From contig JAUCBJ010009135.1 in the NCBI GenBank assembly GCA_032718475.1, positions 1 to 64,000 on the forward strand: a DNA stretch of 64,000 bases. The letters run 5' to 3'. Under the pieces are notes generated by a model. It was not told where the DNA came from. It did no database searches and saw only the letters and a list, made by a program, of their open reading frames with translations. A program made the position numbers and the translations under genes. This DNA is from Nemertoderma westbladi (Eukaryota > Xenacoelomorpha > Nemertodermatida > Nemertodermatidae). Positions 24,758-35,157 of this stretch are shown in pieces (within the stretch, counting starts at the first letter, position 1; the number at the start of each line of letters is the position of its first letter).

Positions 24758-24891
24758 ATGACTACCGGTACCGGTAGCCTTGGTGAAGATGCTGTAGATG
24801 TAATCGGAAAGGAATTGGCGAAGGTGAAGGAGGATCTAGAATTTGTTGACGAGGAACTTAAGAAGCTCACTGGGGTGGAACCAACTATCAT
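24758..24891 (+). CDS. Chimeric myosin-tail gene, exon 1
   Basis: Starts at an ATG with an in-frame TAG just upstream (24746-24748), so this is a plausible true start. It encodes 44 residues plus two bases: MTTGTGSLGEDAV, then an acidic helical stretch with KELAKVKEDLEFVDEELKKL. I do not recognise it as myosin. It ends at a consensus AT|GTAAGT donor (24892). The phase-2 end fits an acceptor only 25 nt downstream (CTAG at 24913-24916). The myosin homology begins after that, so exon 1 may be a captured or newly evolved first exon that gives the truncated tail an initiation codon. Confidence 0.6.
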
Positions 24892-24916
24892 GTAAGTGCC
24901 TAATTAAATTAGCTAG

Positions 24917-25024
24917 TAACCGTGGCAACGCACTCGACGAGAAACGCCGACTCGAGTCGAAAATACAACAGTTGGAAAACGATCTGGAGGAGGAGCAATC
25001 ATACGTATCGTGGCTCCAAGAAAA
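24917..25024 (+). CDS. Chimeric myosin-tail gene, exon 2 (myosin II rod)
   Basis: Encodes NRGNALDEKRRLESKIQQLE then NDLEEEQSYVSWLQEK. This matches the distal rod of non-muscle/smooth myosin II heavy chain, which in animals reads roughly NAL-x-EKRRLE-x-x-I-x-QLE-EELEEEQ. The donor is AA|GTTAGA at 25025. Joined to exon 3, the distance from EEEQ to LATERS is 29 residues, as I recall for the family, which supports this weak-looking donor. The frame also stays open upstream of 24917 (LAS before NRGNAL), so the original exon boundary may have lain elsewhere. Confidence 0.75.
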
Positions 25025-25121
25025 GTTAGAATGTTCAAATATATATTTCTATCTAATAATATTTGTCGCTATCAGTTATTGTTTAAGTTTAGGTAATCCT
25101 ACATCAAACTTTGTGTTGCAG

Positions 25122-25455
25122 GTCGAACAAGTCGCAGAAGCAAGTAGATACGCTGACCACTGCCCTAGCAACCGAACGATCTATCACGCAGAAGCAAGTA
25201 GATACGCTGACCACTGCCCTAGCAACCGAACGATCTATCAGGCAGAAGCAAGTAGATACGCTGACCACTGCCCTAGCAACCGAACGATCTATCCAGCAGA
25301 AGCTTGACAACGACAGACTCATGTTGGAACGACAGAATCGCGACCTCAAGCAGAAGCTTCAAGACTTCGAGGAAACTCAGAAGTCGCGAATGAGAACAAC
25401 GATCCAGGGACTGGAGCAGAAGCTCAACCAGCAAGCAGATGTGTACAAGGAGCAG
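25122..25455 (+). CDS. Chimeric myosin-tail gene, exon 3 with 18-residue triplication
   Basis: Acceptor TTGTGTTGCAG (ends 25121) and donor CAG|GTAGGT at 25456. Encodes SNKSQKQVDTLTTALATERS, then two extra copies of the 18-residue segment QKQVDTLTTALATERSIT/R. After that come DNDRLMLERQNRDLKQKL, TTIQGLEQKL and YKEQ. ATERS, LERQN-x-x-L and YKEQ are hallmark positions of the distal myosin II rod. The 54-bp repeat (starts 25135, 25189, 25243) is absent from ordinary myosins. Eighteen residues equals a heptad plus a hendecad, so the insertion could still form a coiled coil. Compared with the family, about 30 residues between QGLEQ and YKEQ are missing. Confidence 0.85.
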
Positions 25456-25779
25456 GTAGGTGGAGGTGTACAACTCTTAAACACCTCCCAGTGGGTTGTC
25501 GATCACATAAACTGCAGCTGGTTTGGGTTATAAACACCCACAATCTCTCTGGTAGCACGATTTATCAATGAATATACGTTAGAGGTTACAGCCCAAACAA
25601 TTATAACTCTATTGGTTGCAACCCAGATGTGATCCCATTGGTTACTAAAATCCAACCCGGCTGACTTACATATTGTAGCGACAACTATTATACCTAACAA
25701 CAGTTACACATACACAGTTTGTTGTTGTTCCATTAGATATCCTAGGTTACTGGATTACAATTAATTTGTTGTTGATTAG

Positions 25780-26921
25780 GTTGATAAATACAACCACCGG
25801 CTGAAAGCGAAGAAGAGGCAGTTGGAAGAAACAGAGGAACAAGTTCACCGGCTGAAAGCGAAGAAGAGGCAGTTGGAGAACAGAGGAACAAGTCACCGGC
25901 TGAAAGCGCAGAGAGGGAGTTGGAGCGAGGCGTTCACCGGCTGAAAGCGCAGAAGAGGGAGTTGGAAGAAACAGAGGAACAAGTTCACCGGCTGAAAGCG
26001 AAGAAGAGGCAGTTGGAAGAAACGAGGAACAAGTCACCGGCTGAGCGCAGAAGAGGGAGTTGGAAGAAACAGAGGAACAAGTTCACCGGCTGAAGCGCAG
26101 AGAGGGAGTGGAAGAAACAGAGGAACAAGTTCACCGGCTGAAGCGCAGAAGAGGGAGTTGGAAGAAACAGAGGAACAAGTTCACCGGCTGAAAGCGCAGA
26201 AGAGGGAGTTGGAAGAAACAGAGGAACAAGTTCACCGGCTGAAAGCGCAGAAGAGGCAGTTGGAAGAAACAGAGGAACAAGTTCACCGGCTGAAAGCGCA
26301 GAAGAGGGAGTTGGAAGAAACAGAGGAACAAGTTCACCGGCTGAAAGCGCAGAAGAGGGAGTTGGAAGAAACAGAGGAACAAGTTCACCGGCTGAAAGCG
26401 CAGAAGAGGGAGTTGGAAGAAACAGAGGAACAAGTTCACCGGCTGAAAGCGCAGAAGAGGCAGTTGGAAGAAACAGAGGAACAAGTTCACCGGCTGAAAG
26501 CGCAGAAGAGGCAGTTGGAAGAAACAGAGGAACAAGTTCACCGGCTGAAAGCGCAGAAGAGGCAGTTGGAAGAAACAGAGGAACAAGTTCACCGGCTGAA
26601 AGCGCAGAAGAGGCAGTTGGAAGAAACAGAGGAACAAGTTCACCGGCTGAAAGCGCAGAAGAGGCAGTTGGAAGAAACAGAGGAACAAGTTCACCGGCTG
26701 AAAGCGCAGAAGAGGCAGTTGGAAGAAACAGAGGAACAAGTTCACCGGCTGAAAGCGAAGAAGAGGGAGTTGGAAGAAACAGAGGATGAAGCAACGCGGC
26801 TTAAGAGAAAATGGCAGAGGATGTTGGACGAAGTAACGATGTTACAGAGGGAGTTGGACGACGCGAAGGAACTTAATGACACGTTACAGAGAAAAGTTAC
26901 AACTCTACGTAGCAAAGCCAG
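25780..26921 (+). CDS. Chimeric myosin-tail gene, exon 4 with ~19 tandem 17-residue repeats
   Basis: Acceptor TTGATTAG (ends 25779). The exon starts VDKYNHRLKAKKRQLEETEE, which continues YKEQ of exon 3 exactly as in myosin II (YKEQ-x-x-K-x-N-x-R-x-K-x-x-KRQLEE-x-EEE). A 51-bp unit encoding LKAQKRELEETEEQVHR is then repeated about 19 times. The normal rod end follows: DEATRLKRKWQRMLDE, LQRELDDAKELNDTLQRKV, TLRSKA. The donor is AG|GTTGGT at 26922. Between about 25870 and 26150 several units have small deletions summing to 21 bp. The frame is restored afterwards, but as written a TGA falls in frame at 25942-25944. These may be consensus errors. The family function is bipolar filament assembly of actomyosin. 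Confidence 0.82.
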
Positions 26922-29900
26922 GTTGGTTGATTTCAAATATAGTGATATATAGATAGAATACAACGCTAACTACACTAACCAAATCACACTAGGTATGTTA
27001 CTTCTAGCTATGCTACCACTAACTGCCCTAAGTATGCTACCACCACTAACCACACTAGTTGTGCTATTACTAACCACACTAGCTATGCCACCACTAACCA
27101 CACTGGCTATGCTACCACTAACCACACTGGCTATGCTACCACTAACTGCCCTAAGTATGCTACCACCACTAACCACACTAGCTATGCTACCACTAACCAC
27201 ACTGGCTATGCTACCACTAACCACACTAGCTATGCTACCACTAACCACACTAGCTATGCTACCACTAACCACACTAGCTATGCTACCACTAACCACACTA
27301 GCTATGCTACCACTAACCACACTAGCTATGCTACCACTAACCACACTAGCTATGCTACCACTAACCACACTAGCTATGCTACCACTAACCACACTAGCTA
27401 TGCTACCACTAACCACACTAGCTATGCTACCACTAACCACACTAGCTATGCTACCACTAACCACACTGGCTATGCTACCACTAACCACACTAGCTATGCT
27501 ACCATTAACCACACTGGCTATGCTACCACTAACCACACTGGCTATGCTACCACTAACCTCACTAGCTATGCTACCACTAACCTCACTAGCTATGCTACCA
27601 CTAACCACACTAGTTGTGCTATTACTAACCACACTGGCTATGCTACCACTAACCACACTGGCTATGCTACCACTAACCACACTAGCTATGCTACCACTAA
27701 CCACACTGCTATGCTACCACTAACCACACTAGCTATGCTACCACTAACCACACTAGCTATGCTACCACTAACCACACTAGCTATGCTACCACTAACCACA
27801 CTAGCTATGCTACCACTAACCACACTGGCTATGCTACCACTAACCACACTAGCTATGCTACCACTAACCACACTGGCTATGCTACCACTAACCACACTGG
27901 CTATGCTACCACTAACCACACTAGCTATGCTACCACTAACCTCACTAGCTATGCTACCACTAACCTCACTAGCTATGCTACCACTAACCACACTAGTTGT
28001 GCTATTACTAACCACACTGGCTATGCTACCACTAACCGCACTAGCTATGCTACCACGAACCACACTAGCTATGCTACCACTAACCACACTGGCTATGCTC
28101 CCACTAACCACACTGGCTATGCTACCACTAACCACACTGGCTATGCTACCACTAACCACACTGGCTATGCTACCACTAACCACACTAGTTGTGCTATTAC
28201 TAACCACACTGGCTATGCTACCACTAACCACACTGGCTATGCTACCACTAACCTCACTAGCTATGCTACCACTAACCACACTGGCTATGCTACCACTAAC
28301 CTCACTAGCTATGCTCCCACTAACCACACTAGCTATGCTACCACTAACCTCACTAGCTATGCTACCATTAACCACACTGGCTATGCTACCACTAACCACA
28401 CTGGCTATGCTCCCACTAACCACACTGGCTATGCTACCACTAACCACACTGGCTATGCTACCACTAACCACACTAGCTATGCTACCACTAACCACACTAG
28501 CTATGCTACCACTAACCACACTAGTTGTGCTATTACTAACCACACTGGCTATGCTACCACTAACCACACTGGCTATGCTACCACTAACCACACTAGTTGT
28601 GCTATTACTAACCACACTGGCTATGCTACCACTAACCACACTGGCTATGCTACCACTAACCACACTAGTTGTGCTATTACTAACCACACTGGCTATGCTA
28701 CCACTAACCACACTGGCTATGCTACCACTAACCACACTAGCTATGCTACCACTAACCACACTGGCTATGCTACCACTAACCACACTAGCTATGCTACCAC
28801 TAACCACACTAGCTATGCTACCACTAACCACACTAGCTATGCTACCATTAACCACACTAGCTGTGCTACCACTAACCACACTGGCTATGCTACCACTAAC
28901 CACACTGGCTATGCTACCACTAACCACACTAGCTATGCTACCACTAACCACACTGGCTATGCTACCACTAACCACACTGGCTATGCTACCACTAACCACA
29001 CTGGCTATGCTACCACTAACCACACTGGCTATGCTACCACTAACCACACTAGCTATGCTACCACTAACCGCACTAGCTATGCTACCACTAACCTCACTAG
29101 CTATGCTACCACTAACCACACTGGCTATGCTCCCACTAACCACACTAGCTATGCTACCACTAACCACACTGGCTATGCTACCATTAACCACACTGGCTAT
29201 GCTACCACTAACCACACTGGCTATGCTACCACTAACTGCCCTAAGTATGCTACCACCACTAACCACACTAGTTGTGCTATTACTAACCACACTAGCTATG
29301 CTACCACTAACCACACTAGCTATGCCACCACTAACCACACTGGCTATGCTACCACTAACCACACTAGCTATGCTACCACTAACTGCCCTAAGTATGCTAC
29401 CACCACTAACCTCACTAGCTATGCTACCACTAACCACACTGGCTATGCTCCCACTAACCACACTGGCTATGCTACCATTAACCACACTGGCTATGCTACC
29501 ACTAACCACACTGGCTATGCTACCACTAACTGCCCTAAGTATGCTACCACCACTAACCACACTAGTTGTGCTATTACTAACCACACTGGCTATGCTACCA
29601 CTAACCACACTAGCTATGCCACCACTAACCACACTGGCTATGCTACCACTAACCACACTAGCTATGCTACCACTAACTGCCCTAAGTATGCTACCACCAC
29701 TAACCACACTGGCTATGCTACCACTAACCACACTAGCTATGCTACCACTAACTGCCCTAAGTATGCTACCACCACTAACCACACTAGCTATGCTACCACT
29801 AACCACACTAGCTATGCTACCACTAACCACACTGGCTATGCTACCACTAACCACACTAGTTGTGCTATTACTAACCACACTAGCTATGCTACCACTAACC

Positions 29901-30164
29901 ACACTAGCTATGCTACCACGAACCACACTAGCTATGCTCCCACTAACCGCACTAGCTATGCTCCCACTAACCACACTAGCTATGCTCCCACTAACCTCAC
30001 TAGCTATGCTACCACTAACCACACTGGCTATGCTACCATTAACCACACTGGCTATGCTCCCGCTAACCTCACTAGCTATGCTACCACTAACCACACTAGC
30101 TATGCTACCACTAACCACACTAGCTATGCTCCCACTAATCGCACGTTGTGTGTATCCTTTCTAG
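26922..30164. repeat. Intron 4 of the myosin-tail gene, filled by a 24-bp minisatellite (~130 copies)
   Basis: From about 27000 to 30140 the intron consists of CTAACCACACTAGCTATGCTACCA-type units (given here as 20+4: CTAACCACACTAGCTATGCT, ACCA). Variant units include GTTGTGCTATTA and GCCCTAAGTATGCTACCACC, with higher-order blocks recurring. Because 24 is divisible by 3, the array is open in several frames on both strands and yields spurious long ORFs. It is bounded by a plausible donor at 26922 and the TATCCTTTCTAG acceptor ending at 30164. Confidence 0.9.
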
Positions 30165-30264
30165 GGGCGGCGGCGGCAGGTCCGCTCCATCTCGATCCTA
30201 CGCTCATCGACGCACCGCCGCTGCAGACACCAGCGACGGTGGGGACACATCCGACGGTGACTAA
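30165..30264 (+). CDS. Chimeric myosin-tail gene, exon 5 (non-helical tailpiece and stop)
   Basis: Follows a pyrimidine-rich acceptor CCTTTCTAG. Its first base completes the AG left by exon 4 to give Arg. It encodes GGGGRSAPSRSYAHRRTAAA then DTSDGGDTSDGD and a TAA stop (30262-30264). A basic, glycine/serine-rich stretch followed by an acidic Ser/Asp tail is the usual design of the myosin II non-helical tailpiece, where phosphorylation controls filament assembly. Total coding length over five exons is 1818 nt (606 codons with stop), with all phases matching. The tailpiece match is by composition and position, not residue by residue. Confidence 0.75.
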
Positions 30265-30347
30265 GATTAGTTGCCTAGCAACCAGACACACAAACTATTC
30301 CCGCACATGGCTGCTCTTATTCTGCTGAAGCTTCATTGGTTCTGGTT

Positions 30348-30353
30348 AATAAA
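30348..30353 (+). terminator. Poly(A) signal AATAAA of the myosin-tail gene
   Basis: AATAAA lies 84 nt after the stop codon of exon 5. Together with the ATG in exon 1 it makes the cargo gene structurally complete within the transposon. Confidence 0.55.
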
Positions 30354-32654
30354 TTAATTGTTGTGCCTAAAAACCTGTTTTAAACAAATACCAACCTGCT
30401 GTCAATATGTGTGCTGTAAATATCAAACTGATTATTATTATTAAATACTAAAAACCTGTTTTAAACAGATGACCCCACCCATAGACCTGCTGTCTGTCCC
30501 ATGTCTAGAATTGGTAGCAATTTTTTAGTATTTAATAATCAGTTTGATATTTAGTATTTAATGATATCAGTATAAGTCTGCCAAATGGGGGTATTAATTA
30601 TATATCGTGTGCAAATTAATTAGTTTGGTATTAATTAATAATTGTTATTGGGGTTCTTTATTAATTAATTTGTGCTGGTGTGTCTATTACTTGTGCTTGC
30701 GAATTTATGCTGAGTTTGTAATTAATTAATCCGCTTTCTCATCTAATTATCTAACAATCTTTTAGGTGGGCCATAATTTTTTGTTTCTATATTTTAATAT
30801 TATTATTGTAGGCCTACAATATTTGCCATAACTTAGCTCAACCATTATTTGATTTCCTGAAACTTAAATTATAACCATTCCTATATTGCATGAAGCTTGT
30901 TATAGTGATAGTATATATTTAATTATATTAAACCATCCTAATATCATATTCCACAAATAGAATGAAAATCCAGAAATATCCTAGTGTGGTGCCAGTGTTG
31001 TTGTAGGTTTAGAAGTCTATTGATTTTCGTCTCCTTTGGTATGAATCACATACGTAAAGGTTTTGGTTAATAGCTAAAGAAATTATTGTTAAAAACCAAT
31101 AATTAGCGACCCAATCATTCAATTAAGAGTCCCTATTAGAGCTTGTGACGTCACATCATTATGATTTTTTATAAATAGTTTTCATTAATAACATTCACTG
31201 GATGTAAAATGTTATTTGTATTGATTTCGGTTTATGATTTAATGATAAATTATCGACTATATTGTGGAATTTGTTTGGTTTCAATTATTTGACGCGATTT
31301 TAGGAAATTCAGCGTTTGAATCATTCCAAGATAGACTATTTATCCGTATTAATAATTGTATTGGCGTAGAAACTTGTGCGGAATTATTTACGCCCCCTAG
31401 TGACGCGGTAGCCCAACGATTTACTATGCCCAGCTCCATCTAGTGGTATTTTGTTATATTGCCGAATTCTTTGGGTGTGTTTGTGTCCGACGCTAGGCGG
31501 ATTTTAGCTTAGGTATATCAAATAATTTCCACGTACATTGTCTTGTCTCTTTTGTCAGCTATATATGTTATTATAAAATAATTATATTATTATATTTACT
31601 ATTATATTATTTACAGTGATTTGAGTATTATAATATTGGATACAGAATGACGTCACTTTAACTTTTTGTTATGTTTATTGAAGGCGCACATCACAATTGG
31701 AAAATAAAAGGTTGTGGAAATATACATTCTGAAAATCGCGAATTCATACAACAAGGGAGACAACCCCCCCCCCCCCCCCCCCCCATTTTTGCGGTAGCTA
31801 ATATAATTGTGCTACAGCCACGTTTTATTTACTACCTCTAACAACTATTATAGTCCAAAATTCAGTGACCCTTGTGGTGTAATAATTAATGTTTGCAAAA
31901 TGTTACCCATCGGGGACAACATTATTGTGTTACCCAGTGTAAAATTTATATGACATATGGTGCATATGTATTACACCGGGGACAGTCTACCAAATTTGTC
32001 ATTATTGCGCGGTTGACACTATTATTGTTGTTACCTAGTATATTTAACTGAGCTGCTGAGTGCTGATGGTGGACCGGACCCCATCTCCATATACGAGCTC
32101 TACAAAATGTATTACGAACACAATGTGAATACTAGCTCCTATTGTAAGACCGCTATAAGAGTCTTTGAAGGAATGTAATTTGGTGGGGTTGAATTAAAAC
32201 ATTACGGTGCGATATACAGAAAAGTGCCTGTCGTATTCGCCCAAATACGGCAGTATAACTCTGGGTTCAGAGAACGTGTACATATTGACAGGCGGCAATC
32301 CCCGGATACATTACCAAGCATGTGTTTGATATAAATATTCGATTTCTACTTCCATACAATTCTCATTGATTCCGCAGGTCAATGTTATAATTAAAACAGT
32401 CAATTTGATATATTCTTCCGATTCCATAGGCGGCTTACACACCAACTCCCACCCTACAGCCCTATTTATCCCAATCCATCAATTTTTGTCACAGGTGTGG
32501 TCTGAGGATACTACATTATACAAAATGAGTTTTCCATCCTGATAACTCTGTTTAATTTGACAATGTTTATAATAATAACTTCACCTCGATCCATATACCA
32601 TAAGCATCAAACAGTCTTGCAATGTAATAAATCTGCCCAAAAACTCATTGAACC
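30354..32654. other. Non-coding DNA between myosin-tail gene and BEL/Pao element
   Basis: No gene seen. An inverted repeat pairs about 30418-30450 with 30527-30555 (AATATCAAACTGATTATTA against its complement), and the motif AAAAACCTGTTTTAAACA occurs twice. The segment 30871-30981 recurs almost unchanged at 41512-41621. A run of 21 C lies at 31764-31784. Confidence 0.55.
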
Positions 32655-32993
32655 TGTCGAGGAATGGGGGCGTTTACGGTAATGTCTTGAGGAATGTTAA
32701 TCCCATGGTTTGCGTTGTGTTTCGTTGGGAAAAGAAATGTTAATTCTCTTCATAGTCATATAAAACGTACATTTAAAATAGTAAGAGGTAGTAATTAACA
32801 TTGAAGAAGTGCACAGCACACATGCAGATTGACTGACATTGTCAACTGAACGGCAGAAAAAGGCCTATACATACAGCAGAAGAGGTACCGGAACTTCCGG
32901 TGCACAATTACGGTAGCAACTACAGACTAACTGAATAAGTAGGGTATACTTTTACACAATTAAAGTTATACATACAGTATAAATTTTACGACA
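32655..32993 (-). repeat. 3' LTR of BEL/Pao element
   Basis: Begins TGTCGAGGAATGGGGGCG and ends ATTTTACGACA on the plus strand. It differs from the other LTR by T versus A near 32951. The 5-bp duplication GAACC precedes it. Confidence 0.95.
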
Positions 32994-33205
32994 CACTCCC
33001 GCCACTAAGTTGACAATGGCATAACATTTACTTGTTACAATATAAACTAATTAACAATATTTCATCAAAATAAAGCATATAAAAAAGATAATATCACCAT
33101 ATAACGTACTGTATAGTATATTTGATATTACAGATAAATAACAAAAAAATAATCCCAAATTAAATTTTCAAAATAAATTTATTCTTGTTAATTTTATATT
33201 TTATC

Positions 33206-33601
33206 TCAATCACTTTCGGTTTCGCTCTCATCATCGTAATATTTGGTAATACATTCTTTCGCACGAATCGCACTTTCACGTTTACTTACTATAGGTTTAC
33301 TTTCAGTTTCATTTACTTGTATTTCTGTCGATATTGAACGAGGAATGATATCTTTGATATCCTTCATCTTACACTCTAAAGGATAGAGTCTCTTAATGGG
33401 ACGTTTCGAATAACCTGCACCAGTTTTCACAGTGACGCATCTGATGTTGCCATCAATCCCAGGGTGAATTGCGGTTATAAGTCCAAGAGGCCATTGCATA
33501 CGTGGTACGTTGCCTTTAATTGGCTTAACGATAACAACCTCTCCAATGTTAGGGATAACCAGATTCTTAGTTGTAGACCAACGATGATATTCGCGCAAAC
33601 T
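33206..33601 (-). pseudogene. BEL/Pao pol C-terminus, separated by insertion
   Basis: From about 33601 downwards this minus-strand frame encodes SLREYHRWSTTKNLVIPNIG, then a segment with MQWPLGLITAIHPG and KRPIKRLYPLE. This is the DUF5641-type domain at the end of BEL/Pao integrases. It is the natural continuation of the pol fragment ending at 35158. The residues upstream of 33601 in the open frame come from the inserted element. Confidence 0.85.
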
Positions 33602-35157
33602 TGTGGGGCGAGCCACGAAGTGAGTGAGCCTTAGCGTAGTGGTACCATTAATCAACCTGTCGTTCTGTCGTTCTGTCGTGTTCAATTTTAAACGTTAATA
33701 ACTCGGCCAATCTTTGATGAAATCTATCCAAACTTGGTACACATGTTGTTTGGCAAAAGTTTAGAAATTTTCCAAGTAGAATTTCCGTGTGGCCTTCGAG
33801 AAGCTAAGATAATAGCAGTTAATTAGTTAATTAAGTTGATTGCGGTGAAAACGCCATTTTCAACCTGCCTTTTAAAGGAAATTAATTGTTTTACAGTATA
33901 AGATTTAAATAATTATACTTAAAAATTATACAGATATAATCCCCATACGCCATTCTATTATAGTTTTTAATTAGTTTAAGTGATTTGCTTTAATAAATGT
34001 GTCTTTAATTGATCTAAACGTAATTAAACCGCACAATTATTGAGTACAAATTTAATCCTTCCCATTATTGGTCAACTCTCTGCTGGTGTGGAGCTAGCTG
34101 CTGGGAGTTGTGGCTGTAGACTAACCTGAGAGGAATTGTAATAGAGGCAACCAGTATTGCTATTCCAGCCCAATCACTGAATTGTGTTTATTATAGGCTG
34201 GACGGGCCGCATAACCGTTCGACTATTACTACTATTGCTATCTCAGTTAAATGACAGATATAATAACATAAATACAATCCATGGCATGGCTGTTGTAGGC
34301 TTCTGAAATAGTTTATTCCACAATGTATATGTCTGGTTATTTTTTAATTGAATTTTTGCAAAGTAGTAAAATTAATGTTCTTAAAAATAATATTATTATT
34401 TTATATGTAACCTAGGAAATTAGCTACATTTTTTCGCTGCAGCTTTAAGAGTGTACATTGATTTAATATTATTTCAATACCCATATTACTACATCGGCAT
34501 AAGATGCGTTGGCGTTGTATCACACATCTCCACATATCACACATCTCCACATAGATGTATCAACAGTTACTCGCACAGTTTCGAAACTTCGCATAGTTAT
34601 AACTGTATAAAGATCGTCAGTCTGCGTTTAGGAAAAATATTTTATGACAAAACAGGACAAGCGACGAGCGCAACGAGGCATATAATGAAGACGAGTACTG
34701 CGTTGACTAAATTATTATATAAACCACCTGGCTTCACATATTGATCGCATCCCTAGTTATTATTATTATAAAGATCGTCCTAGCTTGCGTTTAAGAAATA
34801 TATTTAAATACAAAACAGGACGAACGCAAAGAGGCTTATAATGAAAACGAGTACTGCGTTTATTATATTCCTATAAACCACCTGGCTTTGCATATTTAAC
34901 GTGCGATTGGAAATAAGTTCGTGCTACCCTTCCGTGGGTGGTAGATGTCGCGGTTATGTATTGGTGGTTGGGAAGGGTGGGGGGGGGGGGGGGGGGGGGG
35001 GGAGATTAAAAGGGGTGAACACGTACTGTCCACCTTTCTTTGATTGATTGGTGGTGTGGGTAAATTTCTCAAAACCTGATTTTGTGATACAGTCGCTGCA
35101 TTTTAATTTGTATATAATAACTAGGCCTCGTGCTGCGCGAAGTCCCCACGAACGTGT
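33602..35157. mobile_element. 1553-bp non-autonomous insertion in BEL/Pao pol
   Basis: Bounded by TGT (ACA on the other strand) at 33602-33604 and 35155-35157. Its ends match those of the insertion in the left inverted repeat: GGGGCGAGCCACGAAG at one side and CGTGCTGCGCGAAGTCCCC at the other. The interiors differ. This copy contains two diverged ~130-bp direct repeats (from about 34610 and 34770, sharing AAAACAGGAC and CGAGTACTGCGTT), a 24-base G run at 34979-35002, and no coding capacity. Removing it restores continuity of the interrupted gene, which fixes its limits. Confidence 0.8.

Noticed and set aside
25747-26794. Minus-strand frames of proline/leucine-rich repeats opposite the myosin-tail exon
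   Set aside because: They are the complement of the 51-bp coding repeat. The plus strand matches myosin on both sides of the array.
26970-30164. Very long open frames (up to 817 codons) on both strands in the 24-bp array
   Set aside because: The unit length is a multiple of three and contains no stop in several frames, so any such array is open. The peptides are pure repeats with no start context, and the array lies between consistent splice sites.
34451-34744. 97-codon plus-strand frame as a gene
   Set aside because: It lies inside the non-autonomous insertion in BEL/Pao pol and covers one of two diverged direct repeats. The second repeat does not preserve the frame.
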